Of a DNA stretch of 64,000 bases, positions 26,356 to 34,632 are shown in pieces. The notes below the pieces were generated by a model. The model was not told the DNA's origin. It worked only from the letters and a program-made list of their open reading frames with translations, and searched no databases. Source of the DNA: JAPPFW01 sp965200835 (lineage in GTDB: Bacteria; Actinomycetota; Acidimicrobiia; Spongiisociales; Spongiisociaceae); NCBI GenBank assembly GCA_965200835.1, contig OZ241390.1, positions 1,302,001-1,366,000 on the forward strand. The letters are read 5' to 3'. The translations under genes were made by a program, and so were the position numbers. The stretch's first letter is position 1. Every line of letters starts with the position of its first letter.

Positions 26356-27227
26356 GCAGGCTCAGAATAGGAGTGACCCTCCCTCCCCATGGCCCGGAAC
26401 ATCCGGTAACCCTGCAGACGGCCGCCCAGCTGGCCGAGGAGATCGGGTTCGACTCGATATGGATGACGGACCACGTGGTGATGATTGAAGGCGCCACCTC
26501 GCCCTACCCCTTCGATGCCGGCGGGGTGATGCGTTGGGACATCGACCATCCCATGCTCGACGCCCTGGTCGGTCTTGCAGTGGCCGGGGCGGTTACCAAC
26601 ACCATCGATCTCGGCACCTGCGTGCTCATCGCCCCGATGCGTAACCCGGTGGTGCTCGCCAAGCAAGTGGCCACCCTGGATCTGCTCACCAACGGCAGGT
26701 TGACTCTGGGAGTGGGAGTCGGCTGGCTGGCCGAGGAGTTCGCGGTTCTCGATGCACCCTTCAAGGATCGTGGAAGGCGGCTCGACGAGTGGATCGAGAT
26801 AATGCGGTCGTGCTGGACCGGGCAGCCGGATGCTCGCCGCTACCGGCACTACGAGATCCCACCCGGTGTGCGGTGCTATCCCACCCCGATCGGGGACGTT
26901 CCCATCCTGGCGGGCGGGATGTCGAAAGCCGCCCTCCGGAGGGCGGGAAGGCAGGCCGACGGCTGGATGGGATTCCAGTACACGGAGGAGCTCGACCCCG
27001 ATGAGATCCGTAGCTGCATAGAGGTGATCCGCAACGAGAGTAAGAAGGCGGGACTTTCGCCTACGCGGAGACTTGCCATGCAGACCCCCGGGCCGACCGG
27101 GCCGCTGGCTGAACGCTTGGCCGAGCTCGTCTCGGCCGGGATCAGCGAAGTGGTTACCTCGGCCAACTGGAACAATCCCGGTGCTGTAAAGGCCTCCTAT
27201 GAGCTACTTCGGGACTCGGCGCCGTAA
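26352..27227 (+). CDS. Luciferase-like (LLM) F420-dependent oxidoreductase
   Basis: A TIM-barrel LLM-class flavin/F420 oxidoreductase, 291 aa from the GTG at 26352. Typical blocks are LAEEIGFDSIWMTDHVVM, GTCVLIAPMRNPVVLAKQVA, TLDLLTNGRLTLGVGVGW and VPILAGGMSKAALRRAGRQA. In actinobacteria this family frequently uses F420H2, and cofC lies two genes upstream (inference). The GTGA overlap with the SDR suggests the two enzymes act together on one substrate. Confidence 0.85.
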   Translation: MSRLRIGVTLPPHGPEHPVTLQTAAQLAEEIGFDSIWMTDHVVMIEGATSPYPFDAGGVMRWDIDHPMLDALVGLAVAGAVTNTIDLGTCVLIAPMRNPVVLAKQVATLDLLTNGRLTLGVGVGWLAEEFAVLDAPFKDRGRRLDEWIEIMRSCWTGQPDARRYRHYEIPPGVRCYPTPIGDVPILAGGMSKAALRRAGRQADGWMGFQYTEELDPDEIRSCIEVIRNESKKAGLSPTRRLAMQTPGPTGPLAERLAELVSAGISEVVTSANWNNPGAVKASYELLRDSAP

Positions 27228-27279
27228 GCTGTGACCCTTATTGGAAGGCGTTGCCGGTAGGGAGGAGAGAAAGCCACCC

Positions 27280-27450
27280 ATGCTGTTTGGAGTAGGGGAG
27301 ATCCTGATCATAGGTGTTGGCACTTTCTTGCTTGTCTTGAGCCTAGTGATTCTGGGGGTTCGGGTTATGGCCCGAACGCTATTCTCCTCGTCCGTGCCGA
27401 CCGGCAGAAGGACAACACGGGGCACCCCGGGAAGGTGGCAGCGAAGATGA
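27280..27450 (+). CDS. Small single-pass membrane protein
   Basis: A 56-aa protein with strong GGAGGAGAG ribosome site eight bases before the ATG at 27280. Residues 1-30 (MLFGVGEILIIGVGTFLLVL then SLVILGVRVM) form one membrane helix with a short start resembling TatA/TatB-like or phage-type small anchors; the tail is Arg/Thr-rich. It lacks the amphipathic helix of real TatA. Its TGA overlaps the ridA ATG (ATGA). Function unknown. Confidence 0.6.
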   Translation: MLFGVGEILIIGVGTFLLVLSLVILGVRVMARTLFSSSVPTGRRTTRGTPGRWQRR

Positions 27451-27839
27451 CCTCGGACACAGCAGTTACCAGCAGCCAAGCACCGGAGCCGAAGGGCCCC
27501 TATCCTCACATTCGCATCGACGGGGATCTGGCGTGGATCACCGGGCAGATCGGTCGGGACCCTGGGACGGGTGGGTTTGTGGAAGGGGGCTTCGAGGGCG
27601 AGTTCCATCAGGCCATAACCAACCTCGAGAGCATCCTGGCCGAAGTTGGGGCGTCCCTCGCCAATGTGGTCCATACTTGCGTACAGTTCGTTGAGGAAGG
27701 TGATCTGGACGCCATGAACCGGATCTACGGTGAGCGTTTCCCGCTTCCCTACCCGGCCCGGACCAGCTTCGGAGTTGCCTTCCTATGGAAGGGTGCCAAA
27801 GTTCAGGTCGACGCCGTGGTCCGGCTACCACGCGGCTGA
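27447..27839 (+). CDS. RidA-family (YjgF/YER057c/UK114) protein
   Basis: A 130-aa member of the RidA family, which hydrolyses reactive enamine/imine intermediates to ketoacids and ammonia or has related roles. Typical blocks are GPYPHIRIDGDLAWITGQIG, NLESILAEVGASLANVV and the Arg-bearing PARTSFGVAFLWKGAKVQVD. The key carboxylate-binding Arg is retained; the usual Glu in the final strand is Asp here. Last gene of the cofC-led run. Confidence 0.85.
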   Translation: MTSDTAVTSSQAPEPKGPYPHIRIDGDLAWITGQIGRDPGTGGFVEGGFEGEFHQAITNLESILAEVGASLANVVHTCVQFVEEGDLDAMNRIYGERFPLPYPARTSFGVAFLWKGAKVQVDAVVRLPRG

Positions 27840-28259
27840 TGCTCGGGGGCTGGCCAAACCGGTCCCTGCCCTGTCCGGGACTGCCCGCCGGAATGTCCTG
27901 ATTACCGTAGGATCCAGATTTCCAGACCCAACTACGAGGATGGGGCGAAAGAATCGAACAAAGCCTGACTCAGAAGGATCTGCGGACCAGACCGAGGGGA
28001 AGCGGCGGTGGTTCGCCGGCATACCGGGCGCCTGGCTGTTCGGTTGGTTATGGAGCCCTGGCAACCCGGCTACCAGCCGGCGAAGGTGGGGAAGGCAAAA
28101 TTACCGAGCCCATGACTTGGGATCCCGCCGGCCAAGTCGACGATCATGCCTTCGACTTCGGCCACGGTCTGGGCTTGGACGGGGGATTCGACGGAGGCTG
28201 ACCGACCGCAGGTAGGGATGCCGAGGGGCCGGTCAGACACCGCCCTCAGGGCTTGGGAG
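27840..28259. other. 420-base gap, only doubtful small frames
   Basis: No convincing gene. The minus strand has an open run from about 28244 to 28079 (GTG start, reading ...AQTVAEVEGMIVDLAGGI... to FPTFAGW-stop) and the plus strand has a 92-codon frame from 27940. Neither has a good ribosome site or a family I recognise. Confidence 0.4.
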
Positions 28260-28550
28260 TCAATAGCCGGCAGTGCTAGAGCGGGCCACCACTCCGGTCA
28301 CGCCCGGGACTCGCTGCATGAATAGAGCTTCGACCCCGGCTGTGAGAGTCACGACCGACAGCGGGCACGTTCCGCAGGCACCCATCAGCTCCACCGACAC
28401 CACCCCGGTAGCGTCCACATCCAACAGCACCAGATCCCCCCCGTCGGCATGGAGGGCCGGGCGAAGGAAGTCGACCGCTTCCTGCAGCGCGTCCATGTCG
28501 ACTCCGGAGCCGCCCGCCGTTACCGGGTGACGCTCGGCTCTTCCCTCCAT
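28260..28550 (-). CDS. NifU-like (Nfu) iron-sulfur scaffold domain protein
   Basis: A 96-aa protein of the NifU C-terminal domain family. Core sequence FLRPALHADGGDLVLLDVDA and the cluster-binding pair in LMGACGTCPLS (CxxC) are present, followed by TAGVEALFMQRVPGV. It would assemble and hand over [4Fe-4S] clusters. The ATG at 28550 lies four bases after the upstream stop; an internal ATG at 28496 with GGAG five bases ahead may be the real start, giving 78 aa, a usual size for the isolated domain. Confidence 0.85.
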   Translation of the reverse strand: MEGRAERHPVTAGGSGVDMDALQEAVDFLRPALHADGGDLVLLDVDATGVVSVELMGACGTCPLSVVTLTAGVEALFMQRVPGVTGVVARSSTAGY

Positions 28551-28553
28551 GTC

Positions 28554-29594
28554 TCAGAGGACCTCGATCCAGGTGCCGGCTCCGGCTTCCACCGCCAAGT
28601 CGTATACCAGGGAGGCGACCGCCGCATCGAGAGCTGGCATACCCATGTGGGTCATGATGGTTCTTTCCCGGCTGCTCTCTCGCCCGGGCTTTGCGCCGCG
28701 CAGGATCTCGGTGGATATGTCGGCATGGACATCCGCTCGTGTCAGGTCACCGGGCTTCAGGCCGCCCAACCGGCCCACCTCCTCGCCTTCGATCCAGGCC
28801 AGATCCCGCCCGTACCAGCCCACTACCCACTTGTCGAAGCGCGTGGCGCAGGTCCGGTCGACATCCCGGAACCCGGTGGCCGCGCACACGTGGGCACCGG
28901 CCGGGACCCAGGGTTCCATCAGGACCGGCTGGGCGGCGGTGGTGACGATGCAGATGATGTCGGCCTCGGCAACGGCCGTCTCCACATCGGGCGCAGCAAC
29001 TACTTCGATACCCATCCGCCGCTCCACCTTCTTGGCAAAGTTGGCTAGCTGCTCCTGGCTTATATCGAAGGCGATCACCTCCTCGAGCGGGAAGGCCTCG
29101 TTCAGAACCAGCAGGTGGGTCCAGCCCTCGTTTCCGCACCCGATGATGGCCAGGCGGCGGGAGTCCGGGCGGGCCAGGAACTTGGCCCCCACCGTGGCAT
29201 GGCCCCCGGTACGCAGGTTGGTGACCGCGGTACCGTCCACCAGGGCGAGCGGCATGCCAGTGTCGATGTCGCTCACCAGGTCGAGGGCGGAGATGGCGGG
29301 CAGACCACGGCGGGGGTTGAGCCGGTAGCTTCCCAGCCACTTGACGGCTGCTCTCCCAAGGGGTCGGATCATGGCAGGGAAAGCCTGCATGGCCCCGTGC
29401 CCGAAGGGGGGCTCAGGGCCGAGACGGTCATGAACGTACAGGTTGACCGGATTGGTCTGTTTGACCTCCCCTTCCCCGACCCACCGGAAGGTGTCCAGGC
29501 ATCTCTCCAGGCAGGCAGCCGGGTCCAGGAGTTCCTCCACCTCCTCCCGGGAGACCACCAGTATCTCCCCGGGACGGGGAGTGTCGCGGGTCAT
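28554..29594 (-). CDS. Ornithine cyclodeaminase / mu-crystallin family protein
   Basis: A 346-aa NAD(P)-dependent OCD/mu-crystallin fold protein, a family including ornithine cyclodeaminase, ketimine reductase and lysine/alanine dehydrogenases. The Rossmann loop reads LAIIGCGNEGWTHL, preceded by TAVTNLRTGGHATVGAKFLA. It lies in a five-gene minus-strand operon with a DapA-family lyase (ATGA overlap) and a nuclear-transport-factor-like protein. This context suggests imine or amino-acid catabolism rather than proline formation (inference). Confidence 0.85.
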   Translation of the reverse strand: MTRDTPRPGEILVVSREEVEELLDPAACLERCLDTFRWVGEGEVKQTNPVNLYVHDRLGPEPPFGHGAMQAFPAMIRPLGRAAVKWLGSYRLNPRRGLPAISALDLVSDIDTGMPLALVDGTAVTNLRTGGHATVGAKFLARPDSRRLAIIGCGNEGWTHLLVLNEAFPLEEVIAFDISQEQLANFAKKVERRMGIEVVAAPDVETAVAEADIICIVTTAAQPVLMEPWVPAGAHVCAATGFRDVDRTCATRFDKWVVGWYGRDLAWIEGEEVGRLGGLKPGDLTRADVHADISTEILRGAKPGRESSRERTIMTHMGMPALDAAVASLVYDLAVEAGAGTWIEVL

Positions 29595-30535
29595 AACTCG
29601 GCTTCGAGGGCCTGGATGGCCGACGCCTCGGCCCTGACCGTTGCCATCGCCTCCGGCGGGAGCGGCCCGTAAGGCTTGCGCGGCACCCCGGTCCGAGCGC
29701 CGCCCAGACCGGCGATGGCGTTCAGGTAGCCGTGCTCGTAGCTAAGCATCGACGGCATGTCGGGACGGCGGATGGCTGCCGAAAAACGCTGGAGGGCGGC
29801 GAATGCGCTCCGGACCCACGGATCGTGGTGGTTGCCCTTACGGCACTCCTCGATGAACCGGGTTCCGGTCCGCAGGCCCGCCCAGCTGAAGATTCCGGTC
29901 GCGCCTGCGGCCCCCAACATCGAGGCATGGAAGAAGGCCGGATCATTGCCGCTGAACACGTTCACCCGGTCGCCGATGGTCAGCAGGATCTCGTCGAAAT
30001 GAGGCAGGGCAGTATTCGACTCCTTGATGGCCTTGATGTTGGCGATGTCGAGCAACCGTTCCCACATCCGGGCGGTGAGGTTCATGCCATTGAGGGGCGA
30101 GTAGTTGTAGAGCATGAGGGCCATGTCCCCGTCCAGAGCTTCGGCTACCTCCACGAAGAATCGCAGTGCCCAGTCACTGGTGACCGGCAAGGCATACGGA
30201 GCAGCCAGCATCGACCCGTCGGCGCCCGCCTGCTCGGCCACTCGCGCCCGCCGGATCGACTCGCGCTGGTAGGAGGCGGTGCTGCCGACCACCACCGCGA
30301 TACCATCCCGATGGCCGGTCTCCACGGCCAGCTCGCAGACCGCATCGAACTCCCGCTCCGACACGCTGGTCATCTGCCCCATCGAGCCGAACACGATGCA
30401 ACCCGGAGCACCGGAGGCCGCTACCAGCTCGATACTGCGGCGAACCCCGTCCCGGTCGATCTCCTGGGAGCTGTCGAGGCTCAACGGGATGAGAGGGAAC
30501 AGACCCTCGAGGGGTTTTCGGGCGAAGTCAGGCAT
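29591..30535 (-). CDS. Dihydrodipicolinate synthase family (DapA-like) lyase
   Basis: A 314-aa class I TIM-barrel lyase/aldolase. The Schiff-base Lys lies in NIKAIKESN and the catalytic Tyr in LYNYSPLNG. The substrate loop, usually GTTGE, reads GSMGQM here, so the carboxylate-interacting residue differs from true DapA. Relatives catalyse reversible pyruvate-based aldol cleavage or decarboxylative dehydration. It overlaps the OCD gene by four bases and the upstream Rossmann gene by eight. Confidence 0.85.
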   Translation of the reverse strand: MPDFARKPLEGLFPLIPLSLDSSQEIDRDGVRRSIELVAASGAPGCIVFGSMGQMTSVSEREFDAVCELAVETGHRDGIAVVVGSTASYQRESIRRARVAEQAGADGSMLAAPYALPVTSDWALRFFVEVAEALDGDMALMLYNYSPLNGMNLTARMWERLLDIANIKAIKESNTALPHFDEILLTIGDRVNVFSGNDPAFFHASMLGAAGATGIFSWAGLRTGTRFIEECRKGNHHDPWVRSAFAALQRFSAAIRRPDMPSMLSYEHGYLNAIAGLGGARTGVPRKPYGPLPPEAMATVRAEASAIQALEAEL

Positions 30536-31646
30536 TTGTTTCGTTCCTTGTGATCAGATCGCGATAGAGGTCTTGGAGCACTCCGCACAGCCGGGGTAGC
30601 TCATCGAAGCTCACCGCCTCGCAGTGGTATCCGAGGCTTTCCATGGCGGCTCGCGCCTCTCCAGTGTAAGAGACGGTGCCGTCGGCTTCGATACTCTTGA
30701 TGGCATCGAAGCGAGCGGCCGCCTCGTTGATGGCCACCGCTTCCCGGCGTGTCAGTCCTCTCGGCAGGTCGAGCTGGATCTTCCCTTCGGCGACCGTAAC
30801 CGGGTATCCGCCGGGTAGCCCCATCGGTCCGGACATGTGGATCCTGGCCGGAGCGGATCCAGTCAATGCAAGCGCATTCTTGACCGCCGAGGCAGCGAAC
30901 AGCGAGAACCAGTCGACCCGGCCCCACTCGATCCGCTCCGGCCACGATGACAGGATGGTGGCCAGGTCGTAATCGGCGGTTACCTCCTGGCCCCGGAGTC
31001 GGACCTCCAAGTGGTGGGGAACGAGCGACGCACCGTAGGCCATCAAGGCATGAGAACCGACCAGGCGCACCCTCACTGCCTCGGCGGCTTCTCCGGTCGC
31101 TTCGATCGCATAGCCGGCCACGGTGGCGGCCGATACCTCGACGTTGCCGGCGCCGGCTAACGGGCCGTGGCCGAACCGGGCCCAGATAGCCGGATTCACC
31201 ACGTCGGGGAAGCAGGCGTTCACGATCGTGGTGTCGACACCCGCCCGCTCGGTGGCATGGACCAGCTGGGTGGCGGGCAGCAGATGCCAGGGAAGCCAGA
31301 GGCTGAACGTGGCCGCTCGGATCTCGGCCCGCAAACCTTCGTCGATGTCGGCGTTCATGAAAACGCGGGGTGACTGCATGGCGGCCGAATGGATAACCAC
31401 ATCCGGTCGCACGTCCGCCAGCAGCCGGGCGATCGCATCCCCATCCGCCAGATCCAGGGTGTGGTGCTCGTATCGCTTGTGGTGTCCCTGGACGATCGCG
31501 CCGAGCATGGCCAGGTTCACCCGGGAGGGCCCTGTCCAGGGGGTGCGCTTGACAGTAACGATCCGGTCGATCTCCGGGGTTCTGGCCAGGAACTCGAGGG
31601 CCCATCCGCCCAGCTCCCCTAAACCGGTGAGGAGTACCGTGCTCAA
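30528..31646 (-). CDS. NAD(P)-binding Rossmann protein of unknown reaction
   Basis: A 372-aa protein opening with a dinucleotide-binding turn, VLLTGLGELGGWALEFLAR, followed by an extended-SDR-like segment DVRPDVVIHSAAMQSPRVF. The remaining 250 residues, including MSGPMGLPGGYPVTVAEGKI, match no family I can name. It resembles saccharopine-dehydrogenase-like or epimerase-like proteins only in the N-terminal fold. Tight overlap with the DapA-like gene implies a shared pathway. Confidence 0.65.
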   Translation of the reverse strand: MSTVLLTGLGELGGWALEFLARTPEIDRIVTVKRTPWTGPSRVNLAMLGAIVQGHHKRYEHHTLDLADGDAIARLLADVRPDVVIHSAAMQSPRVFMNADIDEGLRAEIRAATFSLWLPWHLLPATQLVHATERAGVDTTIVNACFPDVVNPAIWARFGHGPLAGAGNVEVSAATVAGYAIEATGEAAEAVRVRLVGSHALMAYGASLVPHHLEVRLRGQEVTADYDLATILSSWPERIEWGRVDWFSLFAASAVKNALALTGSAPARIHMSGPMGLPGGYPVTVAEGKIQLDLPRGLTRREAVAINEAAARFDAIKSIEADGTVSYTGEARAAMESLGYHCEAVSFDELPRLCGVLQDLYRDLITRNETNA

Positions 31647-31674
31647 GCGGACAGCCTTGCCAGCAGGATCCGAC

Positions 31675-32133
31675 CTACGGGCGACGACCGGTCGGATGCA
31701 TGACCGACCGATGGAAGTTCTTCATGCCCTCCACCTTGAGCACCATCCTGGCGATCCTCCAACCCTGGTCCGTGCGGCGGAAGCGGCAGTGATACTGGCC
31801 CCACATCTCACCGGGCTCGTCGCCTCCATGATAGGTATGCCAGGCATAGATGTATGCGATGCCCATGACCGTATCGGCGCCGTCGGGGCGAAGCATGATG
31901 TTGGTTATGTAGTGGACCGATGACGAGAACAGGTTGCTCAGCCCGGGCCGGATGGCCGGCGCGATGGTATCCCGTCCCACGATGTTGGCCATCTCGGGCC
32001 CGTAGTCGATGACCGCGTCCTCTGTGAACAGCTGGGCCACCGCATCGGGCTCGTTCTGGTCGAAGTGCCACGCGTAGCCATGCAGCAGGTTGGTGATGTC
32101 CTCCCGGTCCTCATAGGGAAGGTTGAAAGTCAT
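31675..32133 (-). CDS. SnoaL-like / NTF2-family protein
   Basis: A 152-aa cone-shaped alpha+beta barrel protein of the SnoaL_4-like group. The opening EDREDITNLLHGYAWHFDQN and LFTEDAVIDYGPE, then MWGQYHCRFRRTDQGWRIAR, are typical. Such proteins act as small isomerases, hydratases or dehydratases or as ring-hydroxylase accessory proteins. It is the first gene of the minus-strand operon and faces a divergent VOC gene across about 75 bases. Confidence 0.8.
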   Translation of the reverse strand: MTFNLPYEDREDITNLLHGYAWHFDQNEPDAVAQLFTEDAVIDYGPEMANIVGRDTIAPAIRPGLSNLFSSSVHYITNIMLRPDGADTVMGIAYIYAWHTYHGGDEPGEMWGQYHCRFRRTDQGWRIARMVLKVEGMKNFHRSVMHPTGRRP

Positions 32134-32210
32134 GCCGTTATCCTCTCACCCCGGAACCTGACGCTACCGGCTAGGCGCAGCCATCTCGCCTGGCCAGTTT
32201 GGAGAACGCA

Positions 32211-32684
32211 ATGGCCGACGAGGCAGCCCTGCGCGACGATCTCTGGTCGAGAACGTACCAGGTGGGGGTGGTGGTACGCGACATAGACAAAGCTGCTCGT
32301 TTCTACGAGCGGCTGGGTATCGGTCCGTTCGTTGAGGGTCCGTCCGCCCACGCGCTCGAGCGCAAGATCTATGGCAAGGACATTAGGGACGCTCGGGTGA
32401 AGGGCCTGATCGCCCAGATGGGTTCGGTGGAGTTCGAGCTTCTGCAGCCGGTTTCGGGTGACACCATCCAGGCCGAGTTCCTCGAAAAGCACGGGGAGGG
32501 GGTCGTCCACCTGTGCGCCCACACCGACGACTTGGATCGGGATGTGGCGGATCTCACTGCCCTGGGCTACCAGGTGATCTCGTCGGCCATCCTCGCCGAC
32601 GGAGGCAAGTTCGCCTATTTCGACACCCGCGAGGTGGGGGGGCTGATCCTGGAGCTGTTCCAGCCGGGTAGGGACTGGCAGTAG
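32211..32684 (+). CDS. VOC-family (glyoxalase/methylmalonyl-CoA epimerase-like) protein
   Basis: A 157-aa protein with two beta-alpha-beta-beta-beta modules of the vicinal oxygen chelate fold. YQVGVVVRDIDKAARFYERL opens the fold; metal-ligand positions fit the His in GVVHLCAHTDDLD and the Glu in GGLILELFQPG. The ATG at 32211 follows TTGGAGAACGCA; an in-frame TTG lies 12 bases upstream. First gene of the plus-strand block divergent from the SnoaL/OCD operon. Confidence 0.8.
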   Translation: MADEAALRDDLWSRTYQVGVVVRDIDKAARFYERLGIGPFVEGPSAHALERKIYGKDIRDARVKGLIAQMGSVEFELLQPVSGDTIQAEFLEKHGEGVVHLCAHTDDLDRDVADLTALGYQVISSAILADGGKFAYFDTREVGGLILELFQPGRDWQ

Positions 32685-32753
32685 GCGGATCGGAAGGCTG
32701 CCCATGGGCGGCTACGATCATTCCGCAGTCGAATTGTCACGGAGGTTCCGGTA

Positions 32754-33425
32754 ATGAGTACGTACGCGCGGGTCGAGATCGCCCAGCCCGAGCTGAAGGA
32801 GATGGCTGACGCCATCGACGATGCCCCCGGTGACCGCTTGGCCAAGAGCATGGCCAAGACCGACACGGAGGGCGAGCTCCGCTACCTCGAGCGCTACCGG
32901 GAGGTGGCGGCAGACGATCCTATCCAGCAGGGCTGGGACGCCAACGAGGCCGAGTTCCATGCCAAGACCAGGATCTTCTCCGTGCTGGCCGACGCCATGG
33001 AATACGAACTCGGCAAGGAGGCCGGCCGGACGGCGGTGGCCAATGCGCGCAAGCGGCAGGGTGACCAGATGGGCCAGGCGATGGCTGCCAAGACCCGTGA
33101 GAAGGGCGAACCGCTGAACCTCAACAACTTCTTCAAGGAGTTCTGGGGCTATTTTCAATGGTCGCCGAAGCTCGACACCGAGCGATATTTCGATGATCAG
33201 GGCAACATGGTCAAATACGTTCTGCGGCTCAATTGCCCGATCGGTGACTACCTGCGTGACAACGCACCTGATGTCGAGTACTCGTCCAACTTCTGCGATC
33301 TGGACGAGCACATCGCCCACGCCTACAACCCGAACATTCGTTACTCCCGCAAGCGGTGGGTCCCGGCCGGTTACCAGTTCAGCGAGCTGATCTGGGAGCT
33401 CGACACCGACGGTGTAATCAACTGA
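32754..33425 (+). CDS. Putative L-2-amino-thiazoline-4-carboxylic acid hydrolase-like protein
   Basis: A 223-aa cytoplasmic protein. Its C-terminal half, LNCPIGDYLRDNAPDVEYSS followed by NFCDLDEHIAHAYNPNIRYS and WVPAGYQFSELIWELD, resembles the ATC hydrolase family (PF14196), where conserved Cys residues take part in ring opening. The N-terminal half is helical and rich in Lys/Glu. The assignment is from pattern memory and is moderate. It has a GGAGG-type ribosome site before the ATG at 32754 and lies between the VOC and dehydrogenase genes. Confidence 0.5.
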   Translation: MSTYARVEIAQPELKEMADAIDDAPGDRLAKSMAKTDTEGELRYLERYREVAADDPIQQGWDANEAEFHAKTRIFSVLADAMEYELGKEAGRTAVANARKRQGDQMGQAMAAKTREKGEPLNLNNFFKEFWGYFQWSPKLDTERYFDDQGNMVKYVLRLNCPIGDYLRDNAPDVEYSSNFCDLDEHIAHAYNPNIRYSRKRWVPAGYQFSELIWELDTDGVIN

Positions 33426-33460
33426 GACCGGCTGCGACCGGTTCCTCCAGGGAGCAATAG

Positions 33461-34510
33461 ATGCGCGCTCTGACCATGTATGAGGGGGGAAGGTTCGAGC
33501 TGGAGGACATCCCGCCACCGGTACCCCCTCCAGGTTGGGCGCTGGTGCGATCCATCGCCTCAGCGGCTGGCCTGTTCCAGGCCCAGATGGCCGCCGGGAT
33601 GCTCGACACCGACGGCTTCCCGCGCATCCTGGGCCATGAGATCGTCGGTGAGGTCGTGGAGGTCTCGTCGGATGCTGCGCCGTCGAAGGGCTCGCTGGTG
33701 GTGGCGGACGCGGTGGTGGGATGCGCTGTGTGTGAGTGGTGCATCCGGGGCGAGGAGAGCATCTGTCCCTGGATGCGGCATCTGGGCATCAACCTCGATG
33801 GCGGGTTTGCCGATTACGTGGCGATTCCCGAGTCGAATATTTTCCGCATCGCTCCCGGTACGCCGGTCAGCGAGGCGGTCATGCTGGGATCCGCCCTTCC
33901 GGCCTCGGTACATGCGGTGAGGCGGTCCCCGGTGCAGGGCGGATCTCGAGTGATCGTCACGGGCGTAGGCAGCATCGGGCTGACCCTGTGCCAGGTGGCC
34001 CGGGCCATGGGCGCTACTACCGTGGTGGCGGTGGACGTATCGGACGATCGGTTGGAAGCGGCCCGGCCGTGGACCGACGGTGCGGTCAACGTTGCGGGCC
34101 TGGCGCTGGATGAGGCAGTGGGGATGGTGCGGGAGGCGACCGGTTCGGCCCATGGTGCGGACGTTGCCTTCGAGGCCGCCGGACGGGTGTCGAGTGTGGA
34201 CCTCGCCATCCGGGCCATCCGCCGAGGCGGGACTGCCCTGTTGATGGGCATCTGCGACGGACCCACCTCGCTGTCCTTCGACCATTACCTGGCCGACTTC
34301 ATGATCAGGGAGGTCTCGCTGGTAACCACCTTCGGTTTCACTCGGCAGGACTTCGTGGTCGGCAATGCCCTCCACGCTGCTGGCAAGCTAGACCTGAGCG
34401 CGCTAACCGGCGCCACGGTACCCCTGGATCGAGTACCCGAGGAGCTGGCACGGATAGCCGCCGAAGGAACGGACGGTAAGCGACTGGTAGTGGACGTAGC
34501 GATCAGCTAG
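33461..34510 (+). CDS. Zinc-type medium-chain dehydrogenase lacking the first catalytic-zinc Cys
   Basis: A 349-aa MDR-family alcohol/polyol-type dehydrogenase. GHEIVGEVVEV carries the His/Glu, and CAVCEWCIRGEESICP provides the four-Cys structural zinc lobe. The Rossmann loop reads VTGVGSIGLTLCQVARAMGA. The usual first catalytic-zinc Cys (as in GICGSD) is missing: the segment reads SAAGLFQAQMAAG. Zinc catalysis may therefore be altered or absent. Third gene of the plus-strand block, 35 bases after the ATC-hydrolase-like gene. Confidence 0.85.
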   Translation: MRALTMYEGGRFELEDIPPPVPPPGWALVRSIASAAGLFQAQMAAGMLDTDGFPRILGHEIVGEVVEVSSDAAPSKGSLVVADAVVGCAVCEWCIRGEESICPWMRHLGINLDGGFADYVAIPESNIFRIAPGTPVSEAVMLGSALPASVHAVRRSPVQGGSRVIVTGVGSIGLTLCQVARAMGATTVVAVDVSDDRLEAARPWTDGAVNVAGLALDEAVGMVREATGSAHGADVAFEAAGRVSSVDLAIRAIRRGGTALLMGICDGPTSLSFDHYLADFMIREVSLVTTFGFTRQDFVVGNALHAAGKLDLSALTGATVPLDRVPEELARIAAEGTDGKRLVVDVAIS

Positions 34511-34632
34511 CTACTATTGGAGGACATCGGCCTCCAAATTGCCCTGGCCAGCTAAGCGATGTCCTTCGTCAAGAGGCTATCCAAAACAACGGTAGACAAA
34601 CCGCGGACATTCTGCATATCTCTGCCATAGTG

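Noticed and set aside
27940..28215. Small plus-strand gene with a WFAGIPGAWLFGW segment
   Set aside because: No convincing ribosome site, Arg-rich composition typical of a random GC frame, and overlapping open frames on the other strand.
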